Positions 38,702 to 47,283 are shown, counted from the stretch's first letter. The stretch is 64,000 nucleotides of DNA from Cyanobium sp. Morenito 9A2 (GCF_024345575.1 NZ_JAGQBJ010000001.1:558001-622000); one strand, 5' to 3'. Made by a program: numbers and translations. The notes: generated by a model not told the origin, from the letters alone.

Positions 38702-39556
38702 GTGCAGGAACCTGAACCCGCCGCCGGCGTCCTCTATCTGGTGGGCACGCCGATCGGTAACCGCGACGACCTCTCCCCCCGGGCCCTCAAGGTGCTCGCC
38801 GGTGTGGACCGCATCGCCTGCGAGGACACCCGCCGCAGCGGGCTGCTGCTGGCGGGCTTCGGCATCCGCTCCAAGCTGCTCAGCTTCCATGAGCACAACC
38901 GCCTGGCCCGTATCCCCCAGCTGCTGGAGGCCCTGGAGCGGGGCGAGCGACTGGCCTTGATCAGCGATGCCGGCCTGCCGGGGATCTGCGATCCGGGCGA
39001 GGAGCTGGTGGCGGCGGCGCGGGCGGCCGGCCGCACGGTGATCTGCGTTCCAGGCCCCTGCGCCGTGACCACCGCCCTGGTGAGCAGCGGCCTGCCCAGT
39101 GGCCGCTTCTGCTTCGAGGGCTTTCTGCCGCCCAAGCGCAACCCGCGAAGGGCGCGGCTGAAGGAGCTGGCGGCAGAGCCGCGCACCCTCGTGCTCTATG
39201 AGGCCCCCCACCGGCTGGAGGATCTGCTGGAGGATCTGCTCGAAATGCTCGGAGACCGGCCGTTGCAGGTGGCCCGGGAGCTCACCAAGCGCCACGAACA
39301 GCAGATCGGCCCCACGGTGGCCGCCGCCCTGGCCCATTTCAGGGTGACCGCACCCCTCGGGGAATGCACCCTGGTGCTGGGCGGGGCACCGCCGCTGATC
39401 GAGGAAGCCCCCGATGAGCAGGAGCTGTTGGCGGAGCTGCAGCGCCGGGTGGCGGCGGGGGCCAGCCCCCGGGATGCGGCCCGTCAGTTAGCGGAGGTCC
39501 GGGGCCTCTCGCGCCGGAGCCTCTACGGTTTGCTACACCGGAGCGAAGAACCCTGA
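38702..39556 (+). CDS. rsmI: 16S rRNA 2'-O-ribose methyltransferase RsmI
   Basis: The 284-residue protein starts at a GTG and has the tetrapyrrole-methylase-type fold with GVLYLVGTPIGNRDDLSPRA, EDTRRSGLLL, LISDAGLPGICDPGEELV and VPGPCAVTTALVSSGLP. It methylates C1402 of 16S rRNA. It shares its stop codon with the start of the next small membrane-protein gene and diverges from the cysQ-like gene. Confidence 0.95.
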   Translation: MQEPEPAAGVLYLVGTPIGNRDDLSPRALKVLAGVDRIACEDTRRSGLLLAGFGIRSKLLSFHEHNRLARIPQLLEALERGERLALISDAGLPGICDPGEELVAAARAAGRTVICVPGPCAVTTALVSSGLPSGRFCFEGFLPPKRNPRRARLKELAAEPRTLVLYEAPHRLEDLLEDLLEMLGDRPLQVARELTKRHEQQIGPTVAAALAHFRVTAPLGECTLVLGGAPPLIEEAPDEQELLAELQRRVAAGASPRDAARQLAEVRGLSRRSLYGLLHRSEEP

Positions 39557-39813
39557 TGCTGCTGCGTCTGCGCCTGCTGCTCGCCAGCGCCGGCGGTGGT
39601 CTTCTGCTGCTGTTGATCCTGTGTCTGGGGGCCCAGAACCTCCATGACCGCCCCAGCCTGAACTTGGGGCTGGGCCGCAACGTGGCACCGCTGCCCAGCG
39701 GCTTCCTGGTGGGCCTGGCCCTGGTGGTGGGGGTGATCAGCGGTGGCGCCAGCGCTGCCCTGTTGTTGCCGGGATCGGCCACAGACCACGATCAGGAGCC
39801 GGGCAACGCGTAG
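39556..39813 (+). CDS. Small two-helix membrane protein
   Basis: An 85-residue protein with two hydrophobic helices (LLLASAGGGLLLLLILCLGA and LVGLALVVGVISGGASAALL) joined by a polar loop, resembling the short LapA-domain-like proteins. The ATG overlaps the rsmI stop by one base (TGATG), arguing for expression from the same transcript. Its 3' end overlaps the opposite-strand HTH gene by 22 bases. Function unknown. Confidence 0.65.
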   Translation: MLLRLRLLLASAGGGLLLLLILCLGAQNLHDRPSLNLGLGRNVAPLPSGFLVGLALVVGVISGGASAALLLPGSATDHDQEPGNA

Positions 39814-40571
39814 AGGGACCCCTCCAGCACCAGGCGGCTGATGCCCTGGGAGAGCAGGTAGGGGGCCGTGCGCTCCAGCACCCCGCTGTCGGGCACCTTG
39901 ATCACCCGCTGGCTGCGACCGCAGTGGCGCTTGGCCTGGCGTGGGTTGGCGAAGACCACCAGGGCCTGGCGCCCACTCTCATCGGCGCTGAGGGCGCCCA
40001 GCTCCGGGAAATCCGTGAGCGGCCGTGCCTGCAGCTCCACGGTTTTGTCCACCAGCAGGTAGACGCTGCTGGGCAAGGCGTCAGCGGTGAGCGGCTGGGG
40101 TGCCGCGGGGGGCCGGTCCTCGATCGTCAGATCCACGGCCACGGTCACGAACTCGTTGGCCTCGAAAGGTTCGCCCTCGTCATCGCTCTCCAGATCAGGA
40201 TCGTCCTGGCCGTCATCGCCGAAATCATCGGCGTCATCGATGGCGAGCACCCGGTGCTGGTCGCCCCCCCCCTCCCCGGAAGGATCCAAGGCGTCCTCCA
40301 GGACATCAGGGGTCAGGGTCACGGGTTCGGGCTCCGGCAAGGGGTCCACGGCCACCGGCGCCAGCTGGTCCGTCTCTGGGGCCGCCGCCCCCCGGGAACG
40401 CTGCTGCTTGATGGCGGCGTAGGTGTCAGGATCCAGGGCCGCCTTGACCACCCGGCTGACGGTGTTGGGGCTGCAGCCGTAGGCCTCGGCCAGGGACTGG
40501 AAGCTCTCACCGTCCCGGTAGCGAGCCACCAGGTGCTGTTTTTGGCTGTCGCTGAGCCGGTTGACCGCCAT
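39792..40571 (-). CDS. HTH protein with acidic linker and C-terminal conserved domain
   Basis: The ATG at 40569-40571 is preferred over a TTG 7 codons upstream. Residues 1-55 form a resolvase/transposase-like helix-turn-helix (ESFQSLAEAYGCSPNTVSRV). Residues about 60-140 are a Pro/Asp/Glu-rich linker (DDADDFGDDGQDDPDLESDD). The C-terminal 90 residues form a compact domain with SSVYLLVDKTVELQARPL and GISRLVLEGSLYALPGS. It is probably a DNA-binding regulator, about 259 residues long; the effector domain is not one I can name. Confidence 0.65.
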   Translation of the reverse strand: MAVNRLSDSQKQHLVARYRDGESFQSLAEAYGCSPNTVSRVVKAALDPDTYAAIKQQRSRGAAAPETDQLAPVAVDPLPEPEPVTLTPDVLEDALDPSGEGGGDQHRVLAIDDADDFGDDGQDDPDLESDDEGEPFEANEFVTVAVDLTIEDRPPAAPQPLTADALPSSVYLLVDKTVELQARPLTDFPELGALSADESGRQALVVFANPRQAKRHCGRSQRVIKVPDSGVLERTAPYLLSQGISRLVLEGSLYALPGS

Positions 40572-40634
40572 GAACCAGATCCGCGCAGCCAACCATTCTA
40601 GGGGCCTGAGGAGTTTGAGTCTTGGGGCCCCCGG

Positions 40635-41033
40635 TTAGCGCAGGTCGTCGAGCCGACGCACCTTCATGGCATCCACCCAGGAGGTCTTGAAGTAGGGCTC
40701 CAGGAAGCTGCTTTTGGGGAAGCGTCCGCTGCTGAAGACCAGGCCCATGAAAGTCACCTGGGGCGCGGGCTCGATCCAGCGCACCTCCACCGCCAGGGTC
40801 AGTTCAGCCTCGCTGTGGGGATCAACGATCCGCAGAGCACCACGGTCCCCCACCACGACGGCACGGGCGATCGGCACCACCAGACAGGTTCCCAGGGGAC
40901 TGATGTCCCAGAGCTTGCCCTCGAGGGTTTCCCCCCCATCGCTGGGACTGAAATCTCCAGCCACCACAGCCATGGACGACGGGAGGAGATACCGCTTGTG
41001 GCGACGGGGGATTTCTGGCCCTGAACCGGTCAT
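40635..41033 (-). CDS. PilZ-domain protein
   Basis: This is a 132-residue single-domain protein with the PilZ pattern: RRHKRYLLPSS (basic RxxxR-type c-di-GMP motif) near residue 10, then GKLWDISPLGTCLVVP (the D/NxSxxG-like second motif) and hydrophobic strands ending QVTFMGLVFSSG. PilZ domains bind cyclic di-GMP and control motility or secretion by protein contact. Related copies lie at 41052-41354 (decayed) and 42119-42469. Confidence 0.7.
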   Translation of the reverse strand: MTGSGPEIPRRHKRYLLPSSMAVVAGDFSPSDGGETLEGKLWDISPLGTCLVVPIARAVVVGDRGALRIVDPHSEAELTLAVEVRWIEPAPQVTFMGLVFSSGRFPKSSFLEPYFKTSWVDAMKVRRLDDLR

Positions 41034-41051
41034 GGTGAGGGCGCTGCGGGC

Positions 41052-41354
41052 TCAGATCAGCCCATCTTCACGGTTCTTCCGCCTTTGGTCCACCCAGGCT
41101 GTCTCCCTGTCATCGTCGGGAAGGGATCCGCGACCCAGCAACGCTCCGGCGACGACGATCCCAAGGAAGGTGACCTGCCCGGAGGGTCTCGCCCAGCCCA
41201 CCTGAGCCCCGATGGTCACGGTTCCGTGCTTGAGCTGATGGGGGATCAAGAGAGATCCAAGGATGTTGGTCCTGATGGGCCCATCGACATGGACCTGCAG
41301 ACAGAGCGCCGTTGAACGGAGATCTCAGATTTGGTCTAAGGTGGCGCGTTGCCT
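41052..41354 (-). pseudogene. Decayed PilZ-domain paralogue
   Basis: In the frame ending at 41052, DLRSTALC, then ILGSLLIPHQLKHG and VGWARPSGQVTFLGIVV line up with the second half of the neighbouring PilZ protein (WDISPLGTC, ... VRWIEPAPQVTFMGLVF), as does the tail TAWVDQRRKNREDGL with TSWVDAMKVRRLDDL. A TGA at 41325-41327 occupies the position of the conserved Trp before DL, and the N-terminal half is scrambled. It is probably a dead tandem copy, although a 65-residue product from a TTG at 41249 is formally possible. Confidence 0.6.
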
Positions 41355-41589
41355 AGGAACAGTGCATTCCGCCGCAATGACTGCGAGGGAGGAGGGAAGG
41401 GGATCACAATTATGTCGCCGCGGAGGTAGATCACTGGGAAGGTTCATCGCCCATCAACCGCTAGAACCACGGCGAAGCGATCCCACCCCCTCTGCAGGAC
41501 TTACACTGAAGCCAATGCAGCGGTCAAGGCTGCGAAGGGGCTGGCGCCATGAGCTAGCTCCAATGATGCAGCTCCTTGCTTGGAGTCCT
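41355..41589. other. Intergenic region upstream of tRNA-Arg
   Basis: About 235 bases with no recognised gene. The leftmost part may include the eroded N-terminus of the PilZ pseudogene. The tRNA promoter should be in the right part, but I cannot mark it with confidence. Confidence 0.3.
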
Positions 41590-41663
41590 GCTCCCTTAGC
41601 TCAGCTGGATAGAGCAGCTGCCTTCTAAGCAGCCGGTCGTGTGTTCGAATCACACAGGGGGCG
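41590..41663 (+). tRNA. tRNA-Arg (anticodon UCU)
   Basis: A full 74-nt cloverleaf folds: acceptor GCTCCCT with AGGGGGC, D-stem GCTC/GAGC, anticodon stem GCTGC/GCAGC with loop CTTCTAA (anticodon TCT), and T-stem GTGTG/CACAC with loop TTCGAAT. The discriminator is G and the 3' CCA is not encoded. It reads AGA codons, rare in this GC-rich genome. Confidence 0.97.
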
Positions 41664-42118
41664 TGAATCAATCCAGGTGGGCCTTTTTCACTGGCTTCCT
41701 GTGGGCCATGGAGGCCGCCACCGAGAATCGAATCTCAACGGTGCGCCATCCCAGCTTCGACGAACCCAGGGTCCTCTAGGCCATCGATCGGACGCCGTCA
41801 AGCCGCTGAGCTCCCTGAGGCTAGCGGCAAGGGATCAGACCAGCTGGCGGTTGCCGAGGTTCAAGCCGTCAAGCGGCGTGGCAAGGATCCGTTGATTGAA
41901 TCGATCGTCGAACATGATGGACCTTCCACTCTCAGTCCCCGCTACGGGAAGGGATTGCTCGGCTTCCCCCACCCGATTCATGTCACGCTCCATGCCAATC
42001 AATGCATAAAGAACAGATCTGCTGAGCAAAGTCAATGATTGCCGTTAAGAGGCGGCATAAGGCATACAACAATCTTTATCACGGCCTCGCTTTCTGACAA
42101 AATTATCTCAGAAATCAT
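41664..42118. other. Intergenic region downstream of tRNA-Arg
   Basis: About 455 bases, with the part from 41990 to 42118 unusually AT-rich for the region. An open frame of 84 codons starting within the tRNA (41641-41895) has no recognisable content. No att-site-like duplication of the tRNA 3' end was seen nearby. Confidence 0.35.
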
Positions 42119-42469
42119 TCAAAGATAGGGCGACAGAAAATGGCCTGATGCAGGCAGAGTTGAACCGAACACGAACCCGATCATGGTCGTGTTCTCCTGG
42201 GCATAGGTCCAACACACCTCAGCCAACTGGGTCTGCTCCTGCAGGGTGTCAACACTGCGAAACGTCAAGGATCCAATCGTGTTTTCTTGGATCACTACCC
42301 GACCAAGAAGAATCATGCAAGCACCCTGCGAGCTCAGATCCCACAGCCGTCCCACATGGGACTTCTTTCCCGGCTCGGAGAACTCGGCCAGGATTCGATC
42401 AAAGGCTTCCGGCAAGCGTTTCCTCTCACCACCACGACGCAGGAATTCCGATTCGGATGAAGCAGGCAT
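42119..42469 (-). CDS. PilZ-domain-like protein
   Basis: A 116-residue protein related to the one at 40635: RRGGERKRLPEAF as the basic motif, GRLWDLSSQGACMILLG as the second motif, and TTMIGFVFGSTLP as the closing strand. It probably binds cyclic di-GMP, though the first motif differs from the standard RxxxR. The C-terminus ends soon after the barrel, shorter than its neighbour's. It lies on the - strand alone. Confidence 0.6.
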   Translation of the reverse strand: MPASSESEFLRRGGERKRLPEAFDRILAEFSEPGKKSHVGRLWDLSSQGACMILLGRVVIQENTIGSLTFRSVDTLQEQTQLAEVCWTYAQENTTMIGFVFGSTLPASGHFLSPYL

Positions 42470-42784
42470 ACAACGTCAGGGGCTCAGGCGTGACCAGGCG
42501 ATGAGACTAGCCAGGGGCATTCTGCAAGTCAGCCATCAACGCTTCATCCCGCCACCCCACGGGGCCGCACCAGGGGAGCCAACCAGGCCGGGAGACTCAG
42601 CCCCGATAGCCAGGGCATGGTGCCCGCCGTCTCAATCAGTGCTGACTGAGACACACCTGGCCAACGGAGAAGTGGGCAGGCCTTCATGCCCCTGGTCAGC
42701 AGCGGCTCCACGGCCCCACCGCCATGGGCACACACCTTCGCCATCAACCATGCCTGCCAGCCTGAAGTTCCCTCCTGCGCCCCG
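42470..42784. other. Intergenic region with a near-palindromic element
   Basis: About 315 bases between divergently read genes. The 20-base element at 42631-42650 (CTCAATCAGTGCTGACTGAG) is an imperfect palindrome and could be an operator. An in-frame extension of the next gene back to 42686 is open but has no protein-like character. Confidence 0.35.
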
Positions 42785-43273
42785 ATGAGCACACCCGAGG
42801 CGACGGCGGCCTACCAGCTCCGGGCGCGGGAACGCCCCCGTACCACCTGGCTCTGGGCCCTCGCCCAGAACCTGCCTGTGGTCGGTCTCGCCCCGCAGCT
42901 CTATTACGCCTTCAGCCGGCGCACACTCACGCCGATGATCGGTGCCTCCGTGGGCCTGCTGGTGGGCCTGGGGATCGCGGGCCTGGGTTATGGGGCCCTG
43001 GGTCATCCGTCGGCCAGCCTCGAGTGCCTGGCCTTCCTTGATCCGAGCGCCCCGCCGGATCAGCTGGAGCGTCAGGTGCGCGATTGCCTGCGCCGCTCCC
43101 TGCCCGATCGACTGGACGGATCAGTCCTGGAGTGGTCCATGGCGGGGCTGATCACTGCCACGGCGGTGCTGGGCACCCATGTCGGCCAGACTCAGGCGAT
43201 CACGGACGCCCGGCGACGACTCGCTGCCCATGGACTTTTGCCAGCGGCCCTGGGCCAAAGCCCAAAGGCCTGA
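42785..43273 (+). CDS. Membrane protein of unknown function
   Basis: From the ATG at 42785 the protein has 162 residues, with hydrophobic segments LWALAQNLPVVGLAPQLYYA, GASVGLLVGLGIAGLGYGAL and MAGLITATAVLGTH. The loop has two cysteines (LECLAF, VRDCLRRSL). I do not recognise the family. It overlaps the next small secreted-protein gene by 44 bases, suggesting a two-gene unit. Confidence 0.5.
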   Translation: MSTPEATAAYQLRARERPRTTWLWALAQNLPVVGLAPQLYYAFSRRTLTPMIGASVGLLVGLGIAGLGYGALGHPSASLECLAFLDPSAPPDQLERQVRDCLRRSLPDRLDGSVLEWSMAGLITATAVLGTHVGQTQAITDARRRLAAHGLLPAALGQSPKA

Positions 43274-43577
43274 AACCAGTTCCCTCCTCACCCGGTGCCT
43301 GGGGGCTGCCCTGCCCCTGGCGGCCCTGCCGTTGGTCGGTCTCTTGGTGCTCTCCCCTGCCGGGGCCCTTGGCCAGCCCACCACCAGCTGCCGCCGGGAG
43401 GCCACCCACCGCGATCCCTTCAGCGGCGCCGAAGCCTGGACGGTCGAAACCTGCACCACCACCAACCGCGTCAGCGGCGAACTGATCCAGTTGCAGACCT
43501 GCACCACCAACCGCCGCTACGCCACCACTGAATGTGTCGATCAGGTGCTGCCCCAGAAGCCCCCTCCCAAGCCCTGA
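43230..43577 (+). CDS. Small secreted cysteine-containing protein
   Basis: From the ATG at 43230 the protein has 115 residues: a basic start, a hydrophobic stretch (LGAALPLAALPLVGLLVLSP) and a likely signal-peptidase site at AGALGQ. The mature part of about 70 residues contains four or more cysteines (TSCRRE, ETCTTTN, QTCTTNR, TECVDQ) with Thr-rich spacing and a Pro/Lys tail. Function unknown. It converges with the ferredoxin gene. A longer version from 43179 is open but less natural. Confidence 0.5.
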   Translation: MDFCQRPWAKAQRPETSSLLTRCLGAALPLAALPLVGLLVLSPAGALGQPTTSCRREATHRDPFSGAEAWTVETCTTTNRVSGELIQLQTCTTNRRYATTECVDQVLPQKPPPKP

Positions 43578-43601
43578 GCCCCCCGGGGATGGGCGCGGCC
43601 T

Positions 43602-43883
43602 TCACAGATCCGCCTGCACCGCCGCGCGAATCGTGCAGTCGGCCAGCGGGTAACTGACGCAGAGCAGCGCAAAGCCCTGGCCGATCTGGTCGTCGTCGAG
43701 GAAGCTCTGGTCGGCCTGGTCGACGCTGCCGGCGAGCACCTTGCCCGCGCAGGTGCTGCAGGCGCCGGCGCGGCAGGAGGAGGGCAGATCGATGCCTTTT
43801 TCCTCGGCGGCATCAAGGATGTATTGATCGTCGCCACAGCTGAAGCTGCGACCGTCTTCGAGGGTGATCGTGAACGAAGCCAT
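43602..43883 (-). CDS. Plant-type [2Fe-2S] ferredoxin
   Basis: The 93-residue ferredoxin starts at ATG 43881-43883 ([16 protein letters not shown]) and has the cluster loop [13 protein letters not shown] plus the distal ligand in [12 protein letters not shown]. It is an electron carrier. The gene diverges from hoxE with only 37 bases between start codons (if hoxE begins at 43921), so the two may share control. It is a natural candidate to carry electrons between the PFOR and the HoxEFU diaphorase encoded in this cluster. Confidence 0.9.
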   Translation of the reverse strand: MASFTITLEDGRSFSCGDDQYILDAAEEKGIDLPSSCRAGACSTCAGKVLAGSVDQADQSFLDDDQIGQGFALLCVSYPLADCTIRAAVQADL

Positions 43884-43920
43884 GGCGACGCAGGCGAGCG
43901 GCTGACCACGTTCTAGCCCT

Positions 43921-44442
43921 GTGAAGCGGCAGCGGTTCACCCCATTGGATCTACTTAAGGTGAAAGAACCTCGGGACCAGGCCGTGAGCGATGCCGAGAC
44001 CGAAGCCAGCACCGAGACTTTCGCGGAACTGGAGCCTTGCCTGCGCGACCGCAACGGCCAGGCTTCGGCCCTGATTGAACTGCTCAACCGCGCCCAGGAG
44101 CTCTACGGCCACCTGAGCAAACCACTGTTGGCTCACCTGGCGTCAGAACTGGTCTTGCCCCTGAGCAGCGTCTACGGCACCGCTAGTTTTTACCACCTGT
44201 TTCGCTTCCAGGCGCCGGCCGCCCATCAGCTGGTGGTCTGCACGGGTACCGCCTGCCATGTGAAGGGCGCCGATCGCCTGCTGGCCGTGCTGGAAGGCGA
44301 TGGTGGGGCGGGGTTGGAGCTGAGCCGCGTGCGCTGTCTGGGCACCTGCGGCGGCGCCCCCCTGGTGGTGGTGGACGGTGTCGTCTGGACCCACCAGAAC
44401 GCGGCCTCCCTCCAGCAGGGACTGGGGGGGCTGCCGCGATGA
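43921..44442 (+). CDS. hoxE: Bidirectional [NiFe]-hydrogenase diaphorase subunit HoxE
   Basis: A 173-residue NuoE-like protein holding one [2Fe-2S] cluster: [15 protein letters not shown] near residues 106-120 and [10 protein letters not shown] near 139-148, after the helical [20 protein letters not shown] region. The GTG at 43921 gives the family length; a GTG at 43984 would shorten it by 21 residues and leave more room for a promoter. HoxE links the diaphorase to an electron carrier such as ferredoxin. It is the first gene of the hox run. Confidence 0.93.
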   Translation: MKRQRFTPLDLLKVKEPRDQAVSDAETEASTETFAELEPCLRDRNGQASALIELLNRAQELYGHLSKPLLAHLASELVLPLSSVYGTASFYHLFRFQAPAAHQLVVCTGTACHVKGADRLLAVLEGDGGAGLELSRVRCLGTCGGAPLVVVDGVVWTHQNAASLQQGLGGLPR

Positions 44443-46028
44443 GCGGGCCTGGGGCGACGGCCGTCCCAGCGCAGGCGCGGCTCTGCTCGGCGGCGGGCTG
44501 CCGCGCCTGCGGCAGCGAAGCGATCCGCTCGCACCTGGAGACGTCCCTGGCCGAACGGGGCCTGGCCGGGCGGCTGCGCCTGCGCCGGGTGGGCTGCCTG
44601 GGGCCCTGCGGTGCCGGTCCCTTGCTGGCCCTTGATCCCGGTGGTGCGCGGCAGGGAAGTGTGATCTTTGGCGGCGTGACGCGCGCTGATGCCGACAGCC
44701 TGGTCGAGGCCCTCGCGGCGGTCCGCCTGGACAGCTGGGAGCCGCAGGCCGCCCAACGATTCGATCAGCTCCATCCCTTCTTCCGGCTTCAGCGGCGCAT
44801 CGTCCTGGAGAACTGTGGCCGGATCGACCCCGAATCCATCGATGAGGCGATCGCGGCGGGCGCCTACGTGCAACTCAAGCGGGCCGTTGCCAGCTCAAGT
44901 CCCGAGGCCGTGATCGAGCGGATCCGCCGCAGCGGCCTGCGCGGACGCGGAGGCGCCGGCTACCCCACCGGCCTGAAGTGGCAGAGCGTGGCCGGGAGGC
45001 CAGGCCCCGAGAAAGTGGTGGTCTGCAACGCCGACGAGGGGGACCCCGGCGCCTTCATGGACCGCACCGTGCTGGAAGGCGATCCCCACCGGGTGCTGGA
45101 GGGGATGGCGATCGCCGCCTACGCCGTCGGCGCCCGTCTGGGCTTCATCTACATCCGCGCCGAGTACGAGCTGGCGATCGCCCACCTGCGCCGGGCGATC
45201 GAGCAGGCCAGCGGGCGCGATCTGCTCGGCGATGTCGCCATCGAGCTGCGGGTGGGCGCCGGGGCTTACGTGTGCGGCGAGGAGACGGCGCTGCTCCATT
45301 CGATCGAGGGCGGCCGGGGCACGCCGCGGCCACGCCCCCCCTACCCAGCGGAGCATGGCCTCTGGGGCCGCCCCACCTTGATCAACAACGTCGAGACCTT
45401 CGCCAACGTGGTGCCGATCCTGCGGGAAGGCGCCGACTGGTTCGCCGCCATCGGCACCCCCACCAGCGCCGGCACCAAGGTGTTCTCGCTCACCGGCCAC
45501 GTGCGCCTGGCCGGGGTGCTGGAGGTGCCCATGGGCACCCCCCTGGCGACGGTGGTCGAGCAGATGGGCGGCGGCGCCCCCGGCGGCGTTCCCATCAAGG
45601 CCGTCCAGACCGGCGGCCCGTCGGGCGGCTGCGTACCGGCGAAGCATCTGGACACGCCGGTGGACTACGAATCGCTCAAGGAACTGGGCACGATCATGGG
45701 CTCCGGCGGCATGGTGGTGCTCGATGCGACCACCGACATGGTGGACCTGGCGGCCTTCTTCATGGGCTTCTGCCGGGAGGAATCCTGCGGCAAGTGCGTG
45801 CCCTGCCGCGCCGGCACGGTGCAGCTGCACGATCTGCTGCGCAAACACCTGGAGCGGCGCGCCACCGCCGCTGATCTCGAGCAGCTCGAATCGCTCTGCC
45901 ACATGGTCGCCGACACCAGCCTCTGCGGCCTGGGCCAGAGCGCCCCGAGGCCGGTGCTCAGCGCCCTGCGCCATTTCCGCGGCGACTTCCTCGCCCTGCT
46001 GCAGCCCAAGGCGAGCGCTGTCCCATGA
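44439..46028 (+). CDS. hoxF: Diaphorase subunit HoxF (NADH- and FMN-binding)
   Basis: The 529-residue NuoF-like flavoprotein has an N-terminal thioredoxin-fold [2Fe-2S] part (CRACGSEAIRSHLE, VGCLGPCGAGPLLAL), the Gly-rich NADH site GLRGRGGAGYPTGLKW near residue 168, FMN site NADEGDPGAFMDRTVLEGD, VCGEETALLHSIEGGRG, and the [4Fe-4S] loop ESCGKCVPCRAGT near 448. It passes electrons between NAD(H) and the hydrogenase. Start overlaps hoxE stop by 4 bases. Confidence 0.97.
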   Translation: MSGPGATAVPAQARLCSAAGCRACGSEAIRSHLETSLAERGLAGRLRLRRVGCLGPCGAGPLLALDPGGARQGSVIFGGVTRADADSLVEALAAVRLDSWEPQAAQRFDQLHPFFRLQRRIVLENCGRIDPESIDEAIAAGAYVQLKRAVASSSPEAVIERIRRSGLRGRGGAGYPTGLKWQSVAGRPGPEKVVVCNADEGDPGAFMDRTVLEGDPHRVLEGMAIAAYAVGARLGFIYIRAEYELAIAHLRRAIEQASGRDLLGDVAIELRVGAGAYVCGEETALLHSIEGGRGTPRPRPPYPAEHGLWGRPTLINNVETFANVVPILREGADWFAAIGTPTSAGTKVFSLTGHVRLAGVLEVPMGTPLATVVEQMGGGAPGGVPIKAVQTGGPSGGCVPAKHLDTPVDYESLKELGTIMGSGGMVVLDATTDMVDLAAFFMGFCREESCGKCVPCRAGTVQLHDLLRKHLERRATAADLEQLESLCHMVADTSLCGLGQSAPRPVLSALRHFRGDFLALLQPKASAVP

Positions 46029-46738
46029 CGGTGATCACGCTCACGATCGATGGCCGCAGCGTCGCCACGGCCAGCGGCGCCACCCTGCTGGAGGCGGCCC
46101 GCGCCGGGGGCAGCGCCATCCCCACCCTCTGCCACCTGGAGGGGCTGAGCCCGGTGGCCGCCTGCCGCCTCTGCCTGGTGGAGATCGACGGCGATTCGCG
46201 GTTGCAGCCCGCCTGCGTCACGGCCGCGGCCGAAGGCATGGTGGTCCGCACCACCAGCCCCCGCCTGGCGGAGCTGCGCCGCACCGTGATCGAACTGCTG
46301 TTCACCGAGGGCAACCACGTCTGCGCCATCTGCGTGGCCAACGGCCACTGCGAACTGCAGGATCTGGCCGTGGCCGTGGGCATGGACCACTCCCGCCTGC
46401 CCTACCGCTTCCCATCGCGATCGGTGGATCTCTCCCACCCGCTGTTCGGCCTCGATCACAACCGCTGCATCCTCTGCACCCGTTGCGTGCGCGTCTGCGC
46501 TGAGGTGGAGGGGGCCCACGTCTGGGATGTGGGCTGGCGCGGCGAGCACTGCCGGATCATCTCCGGCCTCGATCAGCCCTGGGGGGCGGTGGACGCCTGC
46601 ACCGACTGCGGCAAGTGCGTGCAGGTCTGCCCCACCGGTGCCCTGTTCCACAAGGGCGACGGGACTGAGGAAAAGGAGGGGCACCCCGAACAGCTCCAGG
46701 TCCTGGTGCGCGCTCGCCAGCAGGGGGGGGCGCCATGA
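46025..46738 (+). CDS. hoxU: Diaphorase subunit HoxU (Fe-S electron relay)
   Basis: The 237-residue protein resembles the N-terminal part of NuoG: a [2Fe-2S] ferredoxin domain (PTLCHLEGLSPVAACRLCLV), a His-Cys segment (HVCAICVANGHCELQDLA), and two [4Fe-4S] motifs, CILCTRCVRVC near residue 147 and CTDCGKCVQVC near 190. It relays electrons from HoxF to HoxY. Overlaps both neighbours by 4 bases. Confidence 0.96.
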   Translation: MTVITLTIDGRSVATASGATLLEAARAGGSAIPTLCHLEGLSPVAACRLCLVEIDGDSRLQPACVTAAAEGMVVRTTSPRLAELRRTVIELLFTEGNHVCAICVANGHCELQDLAVAVGMDHSRLPYRFPSRSVDLSHPLFGLDHNRCILCTRCVRVCAEVEGAHVWDVGWRGEHCRIISGLDQPWGAVDACTDCGKCVQVCPTGALFHKGDGTEEKEGHPEQLQVLVRARQQGGAP

Positions 46739-47283
46739 GCCGCCTCAACGTCGCCACCGTCTGGCTGGCCGGTTGCTCCGGCTGCCACATGTCGTTCCTC
46801 GATCTCGACGAATGGCTGCTGGAGTTCGCCGAGCTGGCGAACGTCGTCTACAGCCCCGTGGCCTCCGACACCAAGGTCTACCCTGAGGGCGTCGACATCG
46901 CGTTGGTGGAAGGGGGCGTCGCCAACCGCGACAACCTTGAGCTGATCCTGAAGGTGCGCGCGCGCACGCGCATCCTGGTGTCGTTCGGCGACTGCGCCAT
47001 CACCGCCAACATCCCCGGCATGCGCAACATGCTCGGGGGCAGCGAACCGGTGCTGCGCCGGGCCTACCTGGAGCTGGCCGATGGCAGCGGCGCCCTGCCC
47101 CAGGCCCCGGGCCTGGTGCCTGAGCTGCTGGAGCAGGTGCTGCCCGTGCATCAAGTGGTGCCAGTGGATGTCTACCTGCCCGGCTGCCCCCCCTCGGCCG
47201 ATCGCATCCGCGCCTGCCTGGAGCCCCTGCTCCATGGCGAGTGGCCTGTGATGGAAGGGGCGGAACTGATCCGCTTCGGCTGA
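46735..47283 (+). CDS. hoxY: [NiFe]-hydrogenase small subunit HoxY
   Basis: The 182-residue small subunit carries the proximal [4Fe-4S] site: [19 protein letters not shown] at residues 10-28, a Cys in [15 protein letters not shown] and the Cys in [17 protein letters not shown]. It is the short form typical of bidirectional hydrogenases, with no signal peptide, so it is cytoplasmic. Start overlaps hoxU by 4 bases. Confidence 0.96.
   Translation: MSRLNVATVWLAGCSGCHMSFLDLDEWLLEFAELANVVYSPVASDTKVYPEGVDIALVEGGVANRDNLELILKVRARTRILVSFGDCAITANIPGMRNMLGGSEPVLRRAYLELADGSGALPQAPGLVPELLEQVLPVHQVVPVDVYLPGCPPSADRIRACLEPLLHGEWPVMEGAELIRFG

Noticed and set aside
41710-41800. Possible second tRNA or tRNA remnant on the - strand near tRNA-Arg
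   Set aside because: A T-loop-like segment pairs only with many wobbles, and no acceptor or anticodon stem could be built around it.
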